DNA of 64,000 nt from JALZCH01 sp036400075 (GCA_036400075.1 DASWLV010000016.1:43824-107823); one strand, 5' to 3'. Numbered from the stretch's first letter, positions 18,483 to 27,019 are shown. Numbers and translations are program-made. Notes: generated by a model not told the origin, from the sequence alone.

Positions 18483-18622
18483 TTAGAGCGGTTATGGAAT
18501 CAGTGAACGGCAAATCAAGCATCAGAGTCAGTACCTTGAACGGTAGTGAGCGGGTTTGTTAATTGACCCGCTCACTACCGTTCAAGGTACTGACTCATAC
18601 ATGCAATGTTGATTCGCTCTAA
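18483..18622. repeat. 140-bp MITE-like palindromic element, copy 1
   Basis: Ends are TTAGAGCG and CGCTCTAA (8-bp terminal inverted repeats). Inside is a perfect 29-bp stem (18527-18555 with 18566-18594) around a 10-bp loop. The stem begins GTCAGTACC and contains GGTAGTGAGCGGGT. A second full copy lies in the opposite orientation at 39055, and the stem core alone is inside alaS. No coding capacity, so it is probably mobilised in trans. Confidence 0.9.
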
Positions 18623-18768
18623 GTGTGCGGATTGCCAAAAACTCATTTGAAAACAAAGTCAATTGATTAAACTTTTGTTTGGGTTTTGCCGTAAAGTGTT
18701 TGCGACACCTTCCGTTAAATAAACAGAATCTTGAATCGTACATTAGAAAAAGAGGAGCTTTAACTTAA

Positions 18769-20208
18769 ATGCGGATTTGGACACAATTAACTTTTCAGGT
18801 CATTCAAACCAAAACCCTTTTATTCTTAATCATTTTATTTACCTGCCCGGCATTCAGTCAGTCAGCCTTTGATGTTAATCAGCGGTTTACGCCCGAACAG
18901 CTAATTGAAGATGTGGATTTCTACATCAAAAATCTGGAAGAGGCGCACGTTAATCCGTACGCTCATATTTCAGCCAAAGAATTTCAGGCGCGCGCAAACC
19001 AAATAAAATCTCGCATCCGCGAGCAAGGAGCGATGACTCAAAAGGAATTCTGGCTGCTTTTTACGCCGCTCGTCAGCGCCGTTCAGGATTCTCATAGTTA
19101 TGTGGTTGAACCGCGCTTTTTTATTAAAGCGGAAAAAGATGCGACGAAATATTTTCCGATTCGCACGGTTTATATTGACGGCAAAATTGTGGTTAAAGAG
19201 TCGTTTGCCGATGAAAAGATTGAAAAGGGAGCCGTTATTACGAGCATCAACGGCGTTAAGAGCGACGAGATTATCCAAAAGCTCAGCGGGCATCTCTTCG
19301 GTATCGAACGGGAAAGAGTCGAAAGCGCCGCGCTTTGGCTCTGGGTCGGTGCCGCCGAAGTTTTCGGGCGACCGGATGAATTTGCCGTTTCTTTCGCGGA
19401 CGGCAAAAAGGTTCGGGTAAAAGGCATTTATTTGCCGGAAATAATTCAAAGAGAAAACGCTTTGAGGGCGGCAAACTCCCCGGCACCGCAAACAAACGAA
19501 TCTCCGCTTGAGCTGAAGCTGCTCGGAAATGGTGTGGCTTATCTTAACTCGACAACTTTTGATTACGATTTGGAAAAATATAAATCAATTCTGAAGGATG
19601 CGTTTACACAGATTAAATCAGCCGAAGCGAAGACTTTGATTATTGATGTCAGAAATAACCGGGGCGGCAATTCGTTGCTCGGAGACGCGCTGATTAATAT
19701 GTTCAACGCAAAGCCGTACAGACATTATTCGATGAAGTGGAAACGGAGCAATCAGTATGTCGAATATCTTAAGAGCAAAAATTTACCCGTGCCGGATAAT
19801 TATATGGCGTTGCGTCCGGGCGAGTTTATTTCGACTCAGCCGCCGACGGTCAATCCCGGCAGTAATCCGCTTCGATTCGACGGGAAGGTGTTTGTTCTCG
19901 GTTCAAAGGAAACATTTTCCAGCGCTCAAATGTTTTTGGCAGTGATAAAAGATAACGGGCTTGCAAAGATTATCGGCGAAGAAACCAAAGCGCCTGTATG
20001 CAATTTCGGCGAAATTTACTTTTTTAATCTGCCGCATTCCAGACTACGGGCATCTCTTTCCGTCAGAAACTGGATGCCGCCCGCCGGTTGTAAAGACACC
20101 AGAGGAGTCGTGCCGGATTTGCCGGTAACGAGACGAGTTGCCGATTATGTGAGCGGCAGAGACGCGATTTTGGAAACCGCTTTGAATTTAATCAAAAAAG
20201 AATCCTGA
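18769..20208 (+). CDS. Secreted S41 family (tail-specific/CtpA-like) peptidase
   Basis: 479 residues. Signal sequence about 1-31 (ending CPAFSQ). The S41 core has LVSAVQDSHSYV in the N-terminal part, TLIIDVRNNRGGNSLLGDAL (the substrate-binding strand), and KETFSSAQMFLAV with the catalytic serine. A downstream GEETKAP segment and GVVPDLPV end the fold. A PDZ-like region (GAVITSINGVKSDEIIQKLSG) sits between. The catalytic Lys position is plausibly in the KIIGEETK segment. Probably degrades or trims extracytoplasmic proteins. GAGGAG lies about 12 bases before the ATG. Confidence 0.85.
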   Translation: MRIWTQLTFQVIQTKTLLFLIILFTCPAFSQSAFDVNQRFTPEQLIEDVDFYIKNLEEAHVNPYAHISAKEFQARANQIKSRIREQGAMTQKEFWLLFTPLVSAVQDSHSYVVEPRFFIKAEKDATKYFPIRTVYIDGKIVVKESFADEKIEKGAVITSINGVKSDEIIQKLSGHLFGIERERVESAALWLWVGAAEVFGRPDEFAVSFADGKKVRVKGIYLPEIIQRENALRAANSPAPQTNESPLELKLLGNGVAYLNSTTFDYDLEKYKSILKDAFTQIKSAEAKTLIIDVRNNRGGNSLLGDALINMFNAKPYRHYSMKWKRSNQYVEYLKSKNLPVPDNYMALRPGEFISTQPPTVNPGSNPLRFDGKVFVLGSKETFSSAQMFLAVIKDNGLAKIIGEETKAPVCNFGEIYFFNLPHSRLRASLSVRNWMPPAGCKDTRGVVPDLPVTRRVADYVSGRDAILETALNLIKKES

Positions 20209-20231
20209 TAAGGTTTTGGGCGGCGTTTAAT

Positions 20232-20729
20232 TTATTTCGATTTTTCTTTCGCCGCGTCGAAAATTGTTTTCGAGAGCGAAATCATTCGGTCGCGCATTTC
20301 GTTGTACTCTTTGTCTCCGGCAAAAATCTCTCTTTTCGCGAAAAGCATTTTGACGAGCTTTTCATTGGCGAAATAAAACCGCGTCGGGACGATTTTCAAG
20401 ACTTTTCCAAACGGTTTTTCATAACGAAATTCGCGCTCGTAAATGAAAATCGGCTTTTCGTCTTTGTAGAAAAGCTCGATTATCGAATAACCCATTTCGC
20501 CGTAGATTTGGGCGTTGATTTTTTTGATTTGATTCTTTTCTCGAAAAACCGTCAGCTCGGCTCCCTCGGTTGAAATTTCGTCTAATTTAACAATCGCTTG
20601 TTTGAGCTTCGCCGAGTTTTTGTTGATGCTTTCAACATCATTGCGGATTGCGGAAACATCGGTTTCGCGTTGAGCGTTTGCGAAAACGGAAAATAGACAC
20701 AAAGTTATAAACGCCAAAAGAAATCTCAT
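20232..20729 (-). CDS. Secreted hypothetical protein
   Basis: 165 residues from the ATG at 20729 (MRFLLAFITLCLFSVFANAQ, a clear signal peptide). A GTG two codons upstream overlaps the stop of the preceding gene, and GAGGTGA covers the ribosome-binding position, so the two genes are coupled. The mature part has a helical segment with regular I/V spacing (VESINKNSAKLKQAIVKLDE) followed by beta strands with aromatic residues. No family is recognised. Confidence 0.65.
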   Translation of the reverse strand: MRFLLAFITLCLFSVFANAQRETDVSAIRNDVESINKNSAKLKQAIVKLDEISTEGAELTVFREKNQIKKINAQIYGEMGYSIIELFYKDEKPIFIYEREFRYEKPFGKVLKIVPTRFYFANEKLVKMLFAKREIFAGDKEYNEMRDRMISLSKTIFDAAKEKSK

Positions 20730-20731
20730 CG

Positions 20732-21133
20732 TCACCTCGCTTTAATTTCTTCGACAATCATTAAAACATCCGTAAAATGATGCTGCGTGTGCGCCCCGAA
20801 AAGCGTGCCGCCGGCTTCGATTTTCCTGTTCAAATTCGCGCGGTATTTTTTGAACTGTTCGGAAGAAAGAACAAGCTGAACATCAGTCAGACGCTCGACC
20901 GCGACGTTAAATTCGTTTCCCGCATCGGCTTTGACGCACACCGGGGCATCGAGCTTGATTGTCCAAATTGTTTCTTTTTGATTCGAGGCGTTAACGACGC
21001 TTTTTCGCAAAAGCTGACCTCGCAGGCTGACTTTTTCCGGTTCGTAACTTAGACATTTTGCCGTCTGCGCGTCTGCGACGGCAATCGAAATGGTGCAGAT
21101 AAAAACAAAAAGAAGCAATTTTATAAAACGCAT
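20732..21133 (-). CDS. Secreted DUF4431-like protein
   Basis: 133 residues with signal peptide MRFIKLLLFVFICTISIAVADAQ. The mature part CLSYEPEKVSLRGQLLRK, then ETIWTIKLDAPVCVKADAG and FGAHTQHHFTDVLMIVEEI, matches the DUF4431 pattern of a small secreted beta-rich domain with two conserved cysteines. First gene of a two-gene unit with the hypothetical protein at 20232. Function unknown. Confidence 0.75.
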   Translation of the reverse strand: MRFIKLLLFVFICTISIAVADAQTAKCLSYEPEKVSLRGQLLRKSVVNASNQKETIWTIKLDAPVCVKADAGNEFNVAVERLTDVQLVLSSEQFKKYRANLNRKIEAGGTLFGAHTQHHFTDVLMIVEEIKAR

Positions 21134-21337
21134 AAATTTAATCTCCTTTTTATCAATTTTTTTCCGGCTTTAAAAGCTAAAATTTAAAAATAAGCGGATG
21201 AAGGATAGTGAATAGGCTGAAATAACGCTTTCATATCCGGTTTGAAACGACTCGTCACAATCTAGTTTCAGTCTTTTACGCAAAACGCTTTTATAGCAAA
21301 GCAGACTCTAGTTACGGCTGCAAAAAAGGAAAGAATT

Positions 21338-22315
21338 ATGAAACAAATCCTGCTCGCTCTATTTGTCGTCACACTCGTTTCAACCGCTTACGCGCAAGAA
21401 GAAAACAAGCGAAATCCCTCGTCCCTTCACTCGTATGAAGAAAACAAGCGAAATGCGAATATCAATTCGGAAAACCAATTCAACTGGCTTCCTCCCGAAA
21501 CCGGAGGCGCTTCGTCAATCGGTGGGGTTAAAGCCCTTGACTTTAATAACCGGGGCGTCAAATTAGCTCTCGAAAAACATTACAGCGAAGCCATCGAGAT
21601 GTTCCAAAAGGCTGTCTCGATAGCTCCGAAATCAGCTCAGATTAATTTCAACCTGGCAATGGCTCTTAATTACGCAGGTCGTTATGATGACGCTGTGCAG
21701 GAATTCAACCATATAATCGAAAATAAGCCTGATTCTGCTAATGCTTACGCCGGACTAGGCAACACGCTTTACGAGGCTGGTCGTTACGAAGAAAGCGTTG
21801 CGGCTTTCCGTCGCTCCGCGCAGTTTGACCCGCACAATCCTTCCGTGCTCAGACAATTAGGAATGTCGCTTTACCAAATCAAAAATTACGAGCAATCGCT
21901 TGAAGCATTCAATGCTGCGATAAAGCTGCAACCCGGTTCGGCTGAGATTCTTAACGATAAGGGAGTTACACTGATCGCGGTCGGGCGTTATCAGGAAGCT
22001 AATGAAATCCTGCGACGCGCCATCGGACTGAAGCCCGCATTTGCCGACGCTCACAGTAATCTCGGGGTTGTGCTAACCAAGTTAGGCAAGAAAAAGCAGG
22101 CACACAAAAACTATTTAGAGGCAGTCAGACTCCGTCCAGATTGGAGTTACGCGCAATATAATCTCGCCGTCAGTTTTCTGGCGATGAATAACCGCGATGA
22201 AGCTCTAAAGCATTTTAATATTCTCAAGAAGCTGGATGCAGAGCTTTCCGAACAACTTAGAAAACAAATATACGCAGGCTATATTCTCGATGCGTCGAAA
22301 ATAACAAATCAATAA
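21338..22315 (+). CDS. Secreted TPR-repeat protein
   Basis: 325 residues. Signal peptide MKQILLALFVVTLVSTAYAQ, then a low-complexity stretch with a duplicated EENKRN hexapeptide (an 18-bp direct repeat at an in-frame spacing). At least six TPR units follow, for example GVKLALEKHYSEAIEMFQKA, YAGRYDDAVQEFNHIIENKP, YEAGRYEESVAAFRRSAQFD and VGRYQEANEILRRAIGLKPA. AAAGGA precedes the ATG. A protein-interaction scaffold in the envelope is likely. Confidence 0.88.
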   Translation: MKQILLALFVVTLVSTAYAQEENKRNPSSLHSYEENKRNANINSENQFNWLPPETGGASSIGGVKALDFNNRGVKLALEKHYSEAIEMFQKAVSIAPKSAQINFNLAMALNYAGRYDDAVQEFNHIIENKPDSANAYAGLGNTLYEAGRYEESVAAFRRSAQFDPHNPSVLRQLGMSLYQIKNYEQSLEAFNAAIKLQPGSAEILNDKGVTLIAVGRYQEANEILRRAIGLKPAFADAHSNLGVVLTKLGKKKQAHKNYLEAVRLRPDWSYAQYNLAVSFLAMNNRDEALKHFNILKKLDAELSEQLRKQIYAGYILDASKITNQ

Positions 22316-22340
22316 ACATTGAATTCAGTCTGTTTTAGGT

Positions 22341-22412
22341 AAAGACGGCTTTTATCGCGTCGGTTTAATTTTGCCGAATTTAACGCGGAATAAAAGCCGT
22401 CTTTGCTTTTTT
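22341..22412 (+). terminator. Long hairpin terminator
   Basis: AAAGACGGCTTTTATCGCG pairs with CGCGGAATAAAAGCCGTCTTT across a loop, then CTTTTTT. It closes the TPR gene and directly precedes the left direct repeat of the accessory island. Confidence 0.85.
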
Positions 22413-22417
22413 CGTAT

Positions 22418-22442
22418 CTGTATCTAAAAATGTATCTATCAC
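22418..22442 (+). repeat. Island-flanking direct repeat, copy 1 (left)
   Basis: 25-bp motif CTGTATCTAAAAATGTATC followed by TATCAC. It matches 22 of 25 bases of the copy at 30966 and 23 of 25 at 28213, all on the same strand. Candidate left attachment site of an integrated element. Confidence 0.65.
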
Positions 22443-22640
22443 TCATCTACACTGTCTGCTTTTGAGAAGCCTGACTTATCTGAGTTTCGGCTCAAAACAA
22501 TTCAAAAAACTCGGTTTAATTTGATGCTTTGAGCCTTTTATGAACGGGTTCTGGAAATTTAGCGCTTCCCGGCTTGACATCGCAGTCAAATGCGTTAAAA
22601 CAATATGGCAACTAAAACCGCAACAATAAGGAGTAACATA

Positions 22641-23552
22641 ATGATTAAAAGTCTTATCTCTGTGATTTTTATTCTCTTTTCTATTATTTTAACGGCAACG
22701 GCTCAAAATGAGCGCAACAGCACAAGCCGTTGGAATCATTCGGACGGATCAACGGAATTGAGCGTGACGATGCGAAATGATGTCCGGTTCAATGATAGTT
22801 ATACGGACGTTTCGAGCATCAACGGCGACGGCTCTCTGGAAGTCGTTGAACGCCGAGGCGGCTTTAAGCGTCAATTGAAAATTGCGGCTGGGGCAAACGG
22901 GCAGCTTGTCAGGACTTATATGGTAAATGGGCAGGAGCGCTCATTCGATGCCGAAGGACAGGACTGGCTGGCGAAAATAATGGCTGAGGCTGTTGGAAAA
23001 GGCTTTGATGCCAAAGCCAGAGCCAAACAAATTATTCGAGAGCGCGGAGCCGCCGCTCTGCTCAATGAAATCCCGCGCCTGACCGGCGATTACACTAAAC
23101 GGGTTTATTTGGAAGAAGCCGTTAAAAGCGGGAATCTTGACGCGAGCGCTTTGAATGATGTTCTAAAGCAGACGGAGACGAGCATTTCTTCTGATTACGA
23201 GAAGGCGACTCTTCTTATTAACACCGTAAGCATGTCTCCGATTAACCGCAAGACGCTGGATGCGTACTTTGCGGCAACCGGAACTATTAAGAGCGATTAC
23301 GAACGAGGGCGCGTGCTAAAAGCCGTCTTAAAAGCAAATGCCGCGAACAAAGAAATCCTGCTCCAGACCCTTGCCTCCGCCGCGAAAATAAATTCGGATT
23401 ACGAAAAGGCAAACGTTCTTATTCAGGTAGCCAACGCTAAAGCGCAAGATGAAAACGTTCGCAGCGCCCTTCTTAATGCCGTTAAAACAATTAATTCGGA
23501 TCATGAACGCGGGCGCGTTTTGAATGCGGTTTATCTGAATGAACCCAAGTGA
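22641..23552 (+). CDS. Secreted protein with SDYE-type alpha-helical repeats
   Basis: With the ATG at 22641 (AAGGAG eight bases before it) the product has 303 residues and signal peptide MIKSLISVIFILFSIILTAT. The C-terminal 190 residues consist of roughly 37-residue helical repeats. Each starts with SDYEKA or SDYERGRVL and ends near a TL.A or LL.A.. helix (ISSDYEKATLLI, IKSDYERGRVLKAVL, INSDYEKANVLIQV, INSDHERGRVLNAV). Similar repeats follow regulatory or sensor domains in other bacteria. The N-terminal domain (residues about 25-110) is beta-like and unrecognised. TTGACA near 22573 may be its -35 box. Confidence 0.7.
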   Translation: MIKSLISVIFILFSIILTATAQNERNSTSRWNHSDGSTELSVTMRNDVRFNDSYTDVSSINGDGSLEVVERRGGFKRQLKIAAGANGQLVRTYMVNGQERSFDAEGQDWLAKIMAEAVGKGFDAKARAKQIIRERGAAALLNEIPRLTGDYTKRVYLEEAVKSGNLDASALNDVLKQTETSISSDYEKATLLINTVSMSPINRKTLDAYFAATGTIKSDYERGRVLKAVLKANAANKEILLQTLASAAKINSDYEKANVLIQVANAKAQDENVRSALLNAVKTINSDHERGRVLNAVYLNEPK

Positions 23553-23616
23553 TGAATTAAAATTCCGCTTTTGTCCGGTAAATTTACAAGAAATTGTTGA
23601 AAAAGAATCTTTTAGA

Positions 23617-23644
23617 AATTCCGTATAAATTTTTATGCGGAATT
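23617..23644 (+). terminator. Possible terminator hairpin
   Basis: AATTCCG and CGGAATT enclose an AT-rich loop. Weak T-rich context. Lies 65 bases after the SDYE-repeat gene. Confidence 0.4.
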
Positions 23645-23726
23645 TAATTCCGTATAATACAAAGTTCAATGCTTTCCTGTGTGAAACGTTCGAAGACATA
23701 GTTTGAAAATAGATGGACGAAACATT

Positions 23727-24212
23727 ATGAATCGAAAACTTATTCTTGCATTACTTACGCTACTTGTTATCCTTTCTTTAGCAAATGCTAGTTATCAGCA
23801 GCAAAATAAACCTGCGCCGGTTGGCGTAAAGGAGAAGAAAATGTTTCAAGGACTAAGAACTGTTATTTACCACGTAGATAATCTTGCGAAAGCTAAGACG
23901 TGGTATGAGGAGGCGTTAGGAGTCAAGCCTTATTTTGATCAGCCGTTTTATGTCGGCTTTAATGTCGGCGGCTTCGAGTTAGGGCTAGACCCGGATATGT
24001 CCGGTGTGTCGAAAGGTAATAATGCAGTTGCTTATTGGGGCGTAAAAGATGCCGCAGCAGCATACAAGCGGATGCTTGAACTTGGCGCGAAGAAGCATAG
24101 CGATGTTAATGAGGTTGGCGGCGGTGTTCGCGTAGCAACGGTAACAGACCCGTTTGGAAACGTCTTTGGTATCATCGAGAACCCACATTTCAAAGTTGCG
24201 AGTGAAGAATAA
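23727..24212 (+). CDS. VOC (glyoxalase/bleomycin-resistance) family protein with alternative signal-peptide start
   Basis: From 23727 (MNRKLILALLTLLVILSLAN) the protein has an export signal followed by a VOC domain. An internal ATG at 23841 (MFQGLRTVIYHVDNLAKAK) is preceded by AAAGGAG at ideal spacing and would give a 123-residue cytoplasmic VOC protein of normal family length. The VOC fold is seen in YHVDNLAKAKTWYEEALGVK, VGGFELGLDPD and RVATVTDPFGNVFGIIENPH (metal-site H and E positions). Members are glyoxalases, dioxygenases or resistance proteins. The substrate is unknown. Located just before an attC-like site, as a cassette gene would be. Confidence 0.8.
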   Translation: MNRKLILALLTLLVILSLANASYQQQNKPAPVGVKEKKMFQGLRTVIYHVDNLAKAKTWYEEALGVKPYFDQPFYVGFNVGGFELGLDPDMSGVSKGNNAVAYWGVKDAAAAYKRMLELGAKKHSDVNEVGGGVRVATVTDPFGNVFGIIENPHFKVASEE

Positions 24213-24218
24213 ACCCGC

Positions 24219-24332
24219 ATCGAACAGTTCAATGGACGTGAGGGCGAAACAACGACTTTGTTAAAAACGGTCGTTGGTTTCCCGGAGTTTGCGTGGTAGC
24301 GGTTTCGCCCCACGTCACCTCAATCGTTGGGC
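24219..24332 (+). other. attC-like recombination site (integron cassette type), site 1
   Basis: Begins ATCGAAC (inverse core, one mismatch to RYYYAAC) and ends with the perfect core GTTGGGC. Between them an imperfect inverted repeat pairs GGACGTGAGGGCGAAAC with GTTTCGCCCCACGTC. The arms AACAGTTCAATGG and CACCTCAATCGTT resemble the R/L boxes of known attC sites. It lies seven bases after the VOC gene and 21 bases before the GNAT gene. Confidence 0.55.
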
Positions 24333-24353
24333 GGCTAACCATAAACAACATAT

Positions 24354-24869
24354 ATGTTAGTGCTGGAAACAGAACGATTATTTTTAAGACACTTTCATAT
24401 TCTGGATAGCAAGCCAATGTATAGTGTCTTTGGCGATGCGGACGTGATGCGCTTTGGCGATGGCGTGCAGACGGAAGAATGGGTGCGTTCCTGGGTGCGA
24501 ACTTGTTTGGAGCGCTACTATGCAACATGGGGTTTTGGACCCTATGCCATTGTTGAGCGGCGAGAGAGAGGCGTTATCGGATATTGCGGCTTATTCTTCT
24601 TCCCGGATGTGAGCGGGCAGCCGGAAATTGAGATTGGTTATCGCTTGGCGCGATCAAGCTGGGGACAGGGATATGCCACCGAAGCTGCAAGTGCTGTCCG
24701 GGATTTTGCCTTTGGCACACTCGGCATCAAGCGATTAATTGCCATGATTGACCCGGCTAATACGGCATCTGTTCGGATAGCTGAAAAACTCGGTATGCGG
24801 TACGAAAAGGAAGTCATGTTCAAGGGCTACACTCATCCAGACCACGTTTATGTAATTGAAGCCGCGTAA
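24354..24869 (+). CDS. GNAT family N-acetyltransferase (RimJ/RimL type)
   Basis: 171 residues with the Acetyltransf_3 pattern: LVLETERLFLRHF at the N-terminus, IGYRLARSSWGQGYATEAAS (the acetyl-CoA-binding GQGYA loop) and DPANTASVRIAEKLGMRYE. Transfers acetyl to an amine of a small molecule or protein N-terminus. The target is unknown. It sits between two attC-like hairpins without an obvious ribosome-binding site, as in integron gene cassettes. Confidence 0.88.
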   Translation: MLVLETERLFLRHFHILDSKPMYSVFGDADVMRFGDGVQTEEWVRSWVRTCLERYYATWGFGPYAIVERRERGVIGYCGLFFFPDVSGQPEIEIGYRLARSSWGQGYATEAASAVRDFAFGTLGIKRLIAMIDPANTASVRIAEKLGMRYEKEVMFKGYTHPDHVYVIEAA

Positions 24870-24943
24870 TGTCCTTTCAGTATCGTCTTTTACCAATGTT
24901 TAGAAACGCGAGGCAAAAGCGGCGTGTTTTCAAATAACGCGCC

Positions 24944-25010
24944 GTCCAACAAGTCAATGGAAGTGAGGTCGCTAGCTGTTTCGCGCTCATGTCCGTTGAC
25001 TTGTTTGAAG
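24944..25010 (+). other. attC-like recombination site, site 2
   Basis: Starts with GTCCAAC, a perfect inverse core. The left arm AACAAGTCAATGGAAGTGAG is closely related to site 1 (AACAGTTCAATGGACGTGAG). The right arm CTCATGTCCGTTGACTTG pairs with it, but the end GTTTGAA departs from the GTTRRRY core. Likely a degenerate or divergent attC. Confidence 0.45.
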
Positions 25011-25050
25011 CTGCGTAGCAATAACAAGCCGCTTATTTCTAAATTCGCCT

Positions 25051-25479
25051 TCATTTAAGGTTCATCGAAAAATAATGCGCTTCGAGATTCATTCCTTTTC
25101 GCAGGTAAAAACGGTGCGCGTCGAGCCTGCTGACATGCGAAACAAGCCGCACTTGCTGACAGTTATTTTCTTTGGCATATTCTACCAGCCAATCAAACAA
25201 CTCGCCGCCGTAACCTTTCGACCGTTCGCCGCTTCTCGCCGCGAGGTCTTCAATTTCAAGGTATTTGCCGCCAGCCAGCCATTCTGAAATTCTAAATCCG
25301 GCGACTGCTTTGATTTCGCCATCGGTTAAATAAGCTAACTGAAAACTGGCAATTTCAGCCAGCCTTTTGACCATCGGTAGAAACTCGTCCGGTTGAATAT
25401 GCGGACGCAGCTCAGCCATCACCGGATAACAATCTAAAATTTCCCGCTCACTTTGGGCAATCGTTATTCTGCTACTCAT
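25051..25479 (-). CDS. GNAT family N-acetyltransferase
   Basis: 142 residues. The acetyl-CoA loop RSGERSKGYGGELFDWLVEYA corresponds to the RxxGxG motif A, preceded by YLEIEDLAAR. The C-terminal segment ...RLDAHRFYLRKGMN is the typical motif B. Substrate unknown. Opposite strand to the cassette-like GNAT at 24354 and followed in the same direction as the cupin gene. Confidence 0.85.
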   Translation of the reverse strand: MSSRITIAQSEREILDCYPVMAELRPHIQPDEFLPMVKRLAEIASFQLAYLTDGEIKAVAGFRISEWLAGGKYLEIEDLAARSGERSKGYGGELFDWLVEYAKENNCQQVRLVSHVSRLDAHRFYLRKGMNLEAHYFSMNLK

Positions 25480-25489
25480 ACGAACTTAA

Positions 25490-26149
25490 CTACTTGTCGG
25501 GCTTATACTTTTCATAATGACTACGATAGCCAAGCAGCCGCGCCGTTGGACCGATTGCGAAGAACACAGTCCTCTGAATGAGAACTGGCGGGCTGGCGAG
25601 CCAGAGTTCGTACTTCGGGCTGAAACGCGACATCTGCAGCAAAACCTTCGGCGGTTGACTATTGGACTGCGATTCATCGAAGAAACCGTATGCCTGCGTC
25701 AGAAAGACTGTGAACTGTTCGGGCAGCGCGTATTCAGGCGTTAAAGGAGGTTTGACGACTACACGGGAATCTGTCTCATTGAAAGGCTTGTGGGGAGTTC
25801 CGGGGTTTACCAGCAACGACTCGCCCGGACGCAGGAGTTTCTTTTCGCCATTGACGATAAGGCTCAATGTTCCTTCGGCAACAATAAAATTTTCGGGAAG
25901 ATAGGTGTGGATATGCTCCGGCGGTCCCGGCGCATAAGGCTCAAGCATTAATTCCATCCAAACAAGACCGTTCTCGCGTTTAAGAATAGTCTGGTGGAAA
26001 CCTTCGCTCTTGCTGACAAACACCTGACCTTCGCGCGGATAATACTCCGCGCCGGGTTCAGCTTCAGGAAAGATAACCTTGTCGAGCAGAGCGCCGATAA
26101 GAACATACGCAAGAACAAATCCTAAAATCCCTAAAAGCTTCTTCTTCAT
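25490..26149 (-). CDS. Membrane-anchored cupin-domain protein
   Basis: The ATG at 26149 is chosen because GGAGG lies just upstream. A longer reading adds ten residues without a site. The product, about 219 residues, begins MKKKLLGILGFVLAYVLIGA, a membrane anchor. A cupin domain covers about 40-140: PGPPEHIHTYLPENFIVAEG (first metal motif with H-x-H and E) and PGTPHKPFNETD (second motif histidine). The C-terminus has a hydrophobic stretch. Probably binds a metal. Function unknown. Ends ten bases before the GNAT at 25051. Confidence 0.78.
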   Translation of the reverse strand: MKKKLLGILGFVLAYVLIGALLDKVIFPEAEPGAEYYPREGQVFVSKSEGFHQTILKRENGLVWMELMLEPYAPGPPEHIHTYLPENFIVAEGTLSLIVNGEKKLLRPGESLLVNPGTPHKPFNETDSRVVVKPPLTPEYALPEQFTVFLTQAYGFFDESQSNSQPPKVLLQMSRFSPKYELWLASPPVLIQRTVFFAIGPTARLLGYRSHYEKYKPDK

Positions 26150-26309
26150 CTTACCTCCATAGTTAGACAAGTTTGACAAAGCGGAATAACGTTTGAATTG
26201 ACGCGGGCGCAGGCTTCTTAAAGTTTAATAAAGCGCCTGATTGCGCCTCGCGACAGGTGATTTGTCGGGCAAGACTTTAATGTAAACAACCGTCTTTACT
26301 GTGTGCTTT

Positions 26310-26915
26310 TTAACCGATCTCTCTCATATTTTCGGGAATTGACTTTAGCTCTGTTCTCTCTACCTCTATCATCCGCTTGCCGTTCAAGCGATATTTGATT
26401 GTGTAGAATCGTGTCGGAATGTAATCATTATCGTCTTCGAGGGCAACAGCCTGGTCAATAATGAGAACATTATTTTCAACTCTGAAATTGCTTCCAAGAC
26501 TGCCTATACTAAGAATGTAATCACCGCGTTTCTCGCCTTCAAAATTTGTAAGTAAAGCGGCTCTCTTATTTTTCAGACTGTAAATAAATACCTCGTCAAG
26601 AATGCGGCTAGCGGGAGTATTCCGTCCTCTCAAGAGAACAATAGCTTCCTCATTTCCATCGCCCGTAAGGTCGCCGTAAGCGATTCTCATCAGATCATAT
26701 TTGCGATTGCTATCGCCGACATACTTGCCGTCACGAAACTGTATCGCTTCCTCGCCTTTCTGCCTTGTGAACGTGAAATTCTTAAAATCAATTTGCCGAA
26801 TATCATTTGCAGATTTATCGGCAGGAGTTCGACGTTGAGAAATTTCTTGACCGGAAGCGATGCTCAGGAAGCACAACAAGATGAGCGGCAATACTGTAAA
26901 TCTGATGTTATTCAT
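26310..26915 (-). CDS. Secreted hypothetical protein with FG-GAP-like segment
   Basis: 202 residues from the ATG at 26915 (AAAGGCGGTGAA upstream). Signal peptide MNNIRFTVLPLILLCFLSIA. The segment MRIAYGDLTGDGNEEAIVLL is an FG-GAP-like calcium-loop strand pair. FYTIKYRLNGKRMIEVERTE forms a late beta hairpin. No known family beyond that. A GTTGGGC core lies about 30 bases upstream on the minus strand (26944-26950), within a repeat shared with the next gene upstream. Confidence 0.7.
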   Translation of the reverse strand: MNNIRFTVLPLILLCFLSIASGQEISQRRTPADKSANDIRQIDFKNFTFTRQKGEEAIQFRDGKYVGDSNRKYDLMRIAYGDLTGDGNEEAIVLLRGRNTPASRILDEVFIYSLKNKRAALLTNFEGEKRGDYILSIGSLGSNFRVENNVLIIDQAVALEDDNDYIPTRFYTIKYRLNGKRMIEVERTELKSIPENMREIG

Positions 26916-26943
26916 AGATTCACCGCCTTTCGATATAGATAGC

Positions 26944-27019
26944 GCCCAACAATGATTATTATTAACGCCATGCGCGGCACTATACAACAAAACTAAAAAA
27001 GGGAGAAATCAATCTCCCT
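26944..27019 (-). repeat. Repeat upstream of minus-strand gene, copy A
   Basis: The block ATTAACGCCATGCGCGGCAC, then TATACAACAAAACTAAAAAA and GGGAGAAATCAATCTCCC, is repeated with small changes at 28134-28198. On the minus strand it includes a terminator-like hairpin (GGGAGATTGATTTCTCCC then TTTTTT) and ends in GTTGGGC. The two copies bracket the esterase gene at 27291. Confidence 0.75.
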
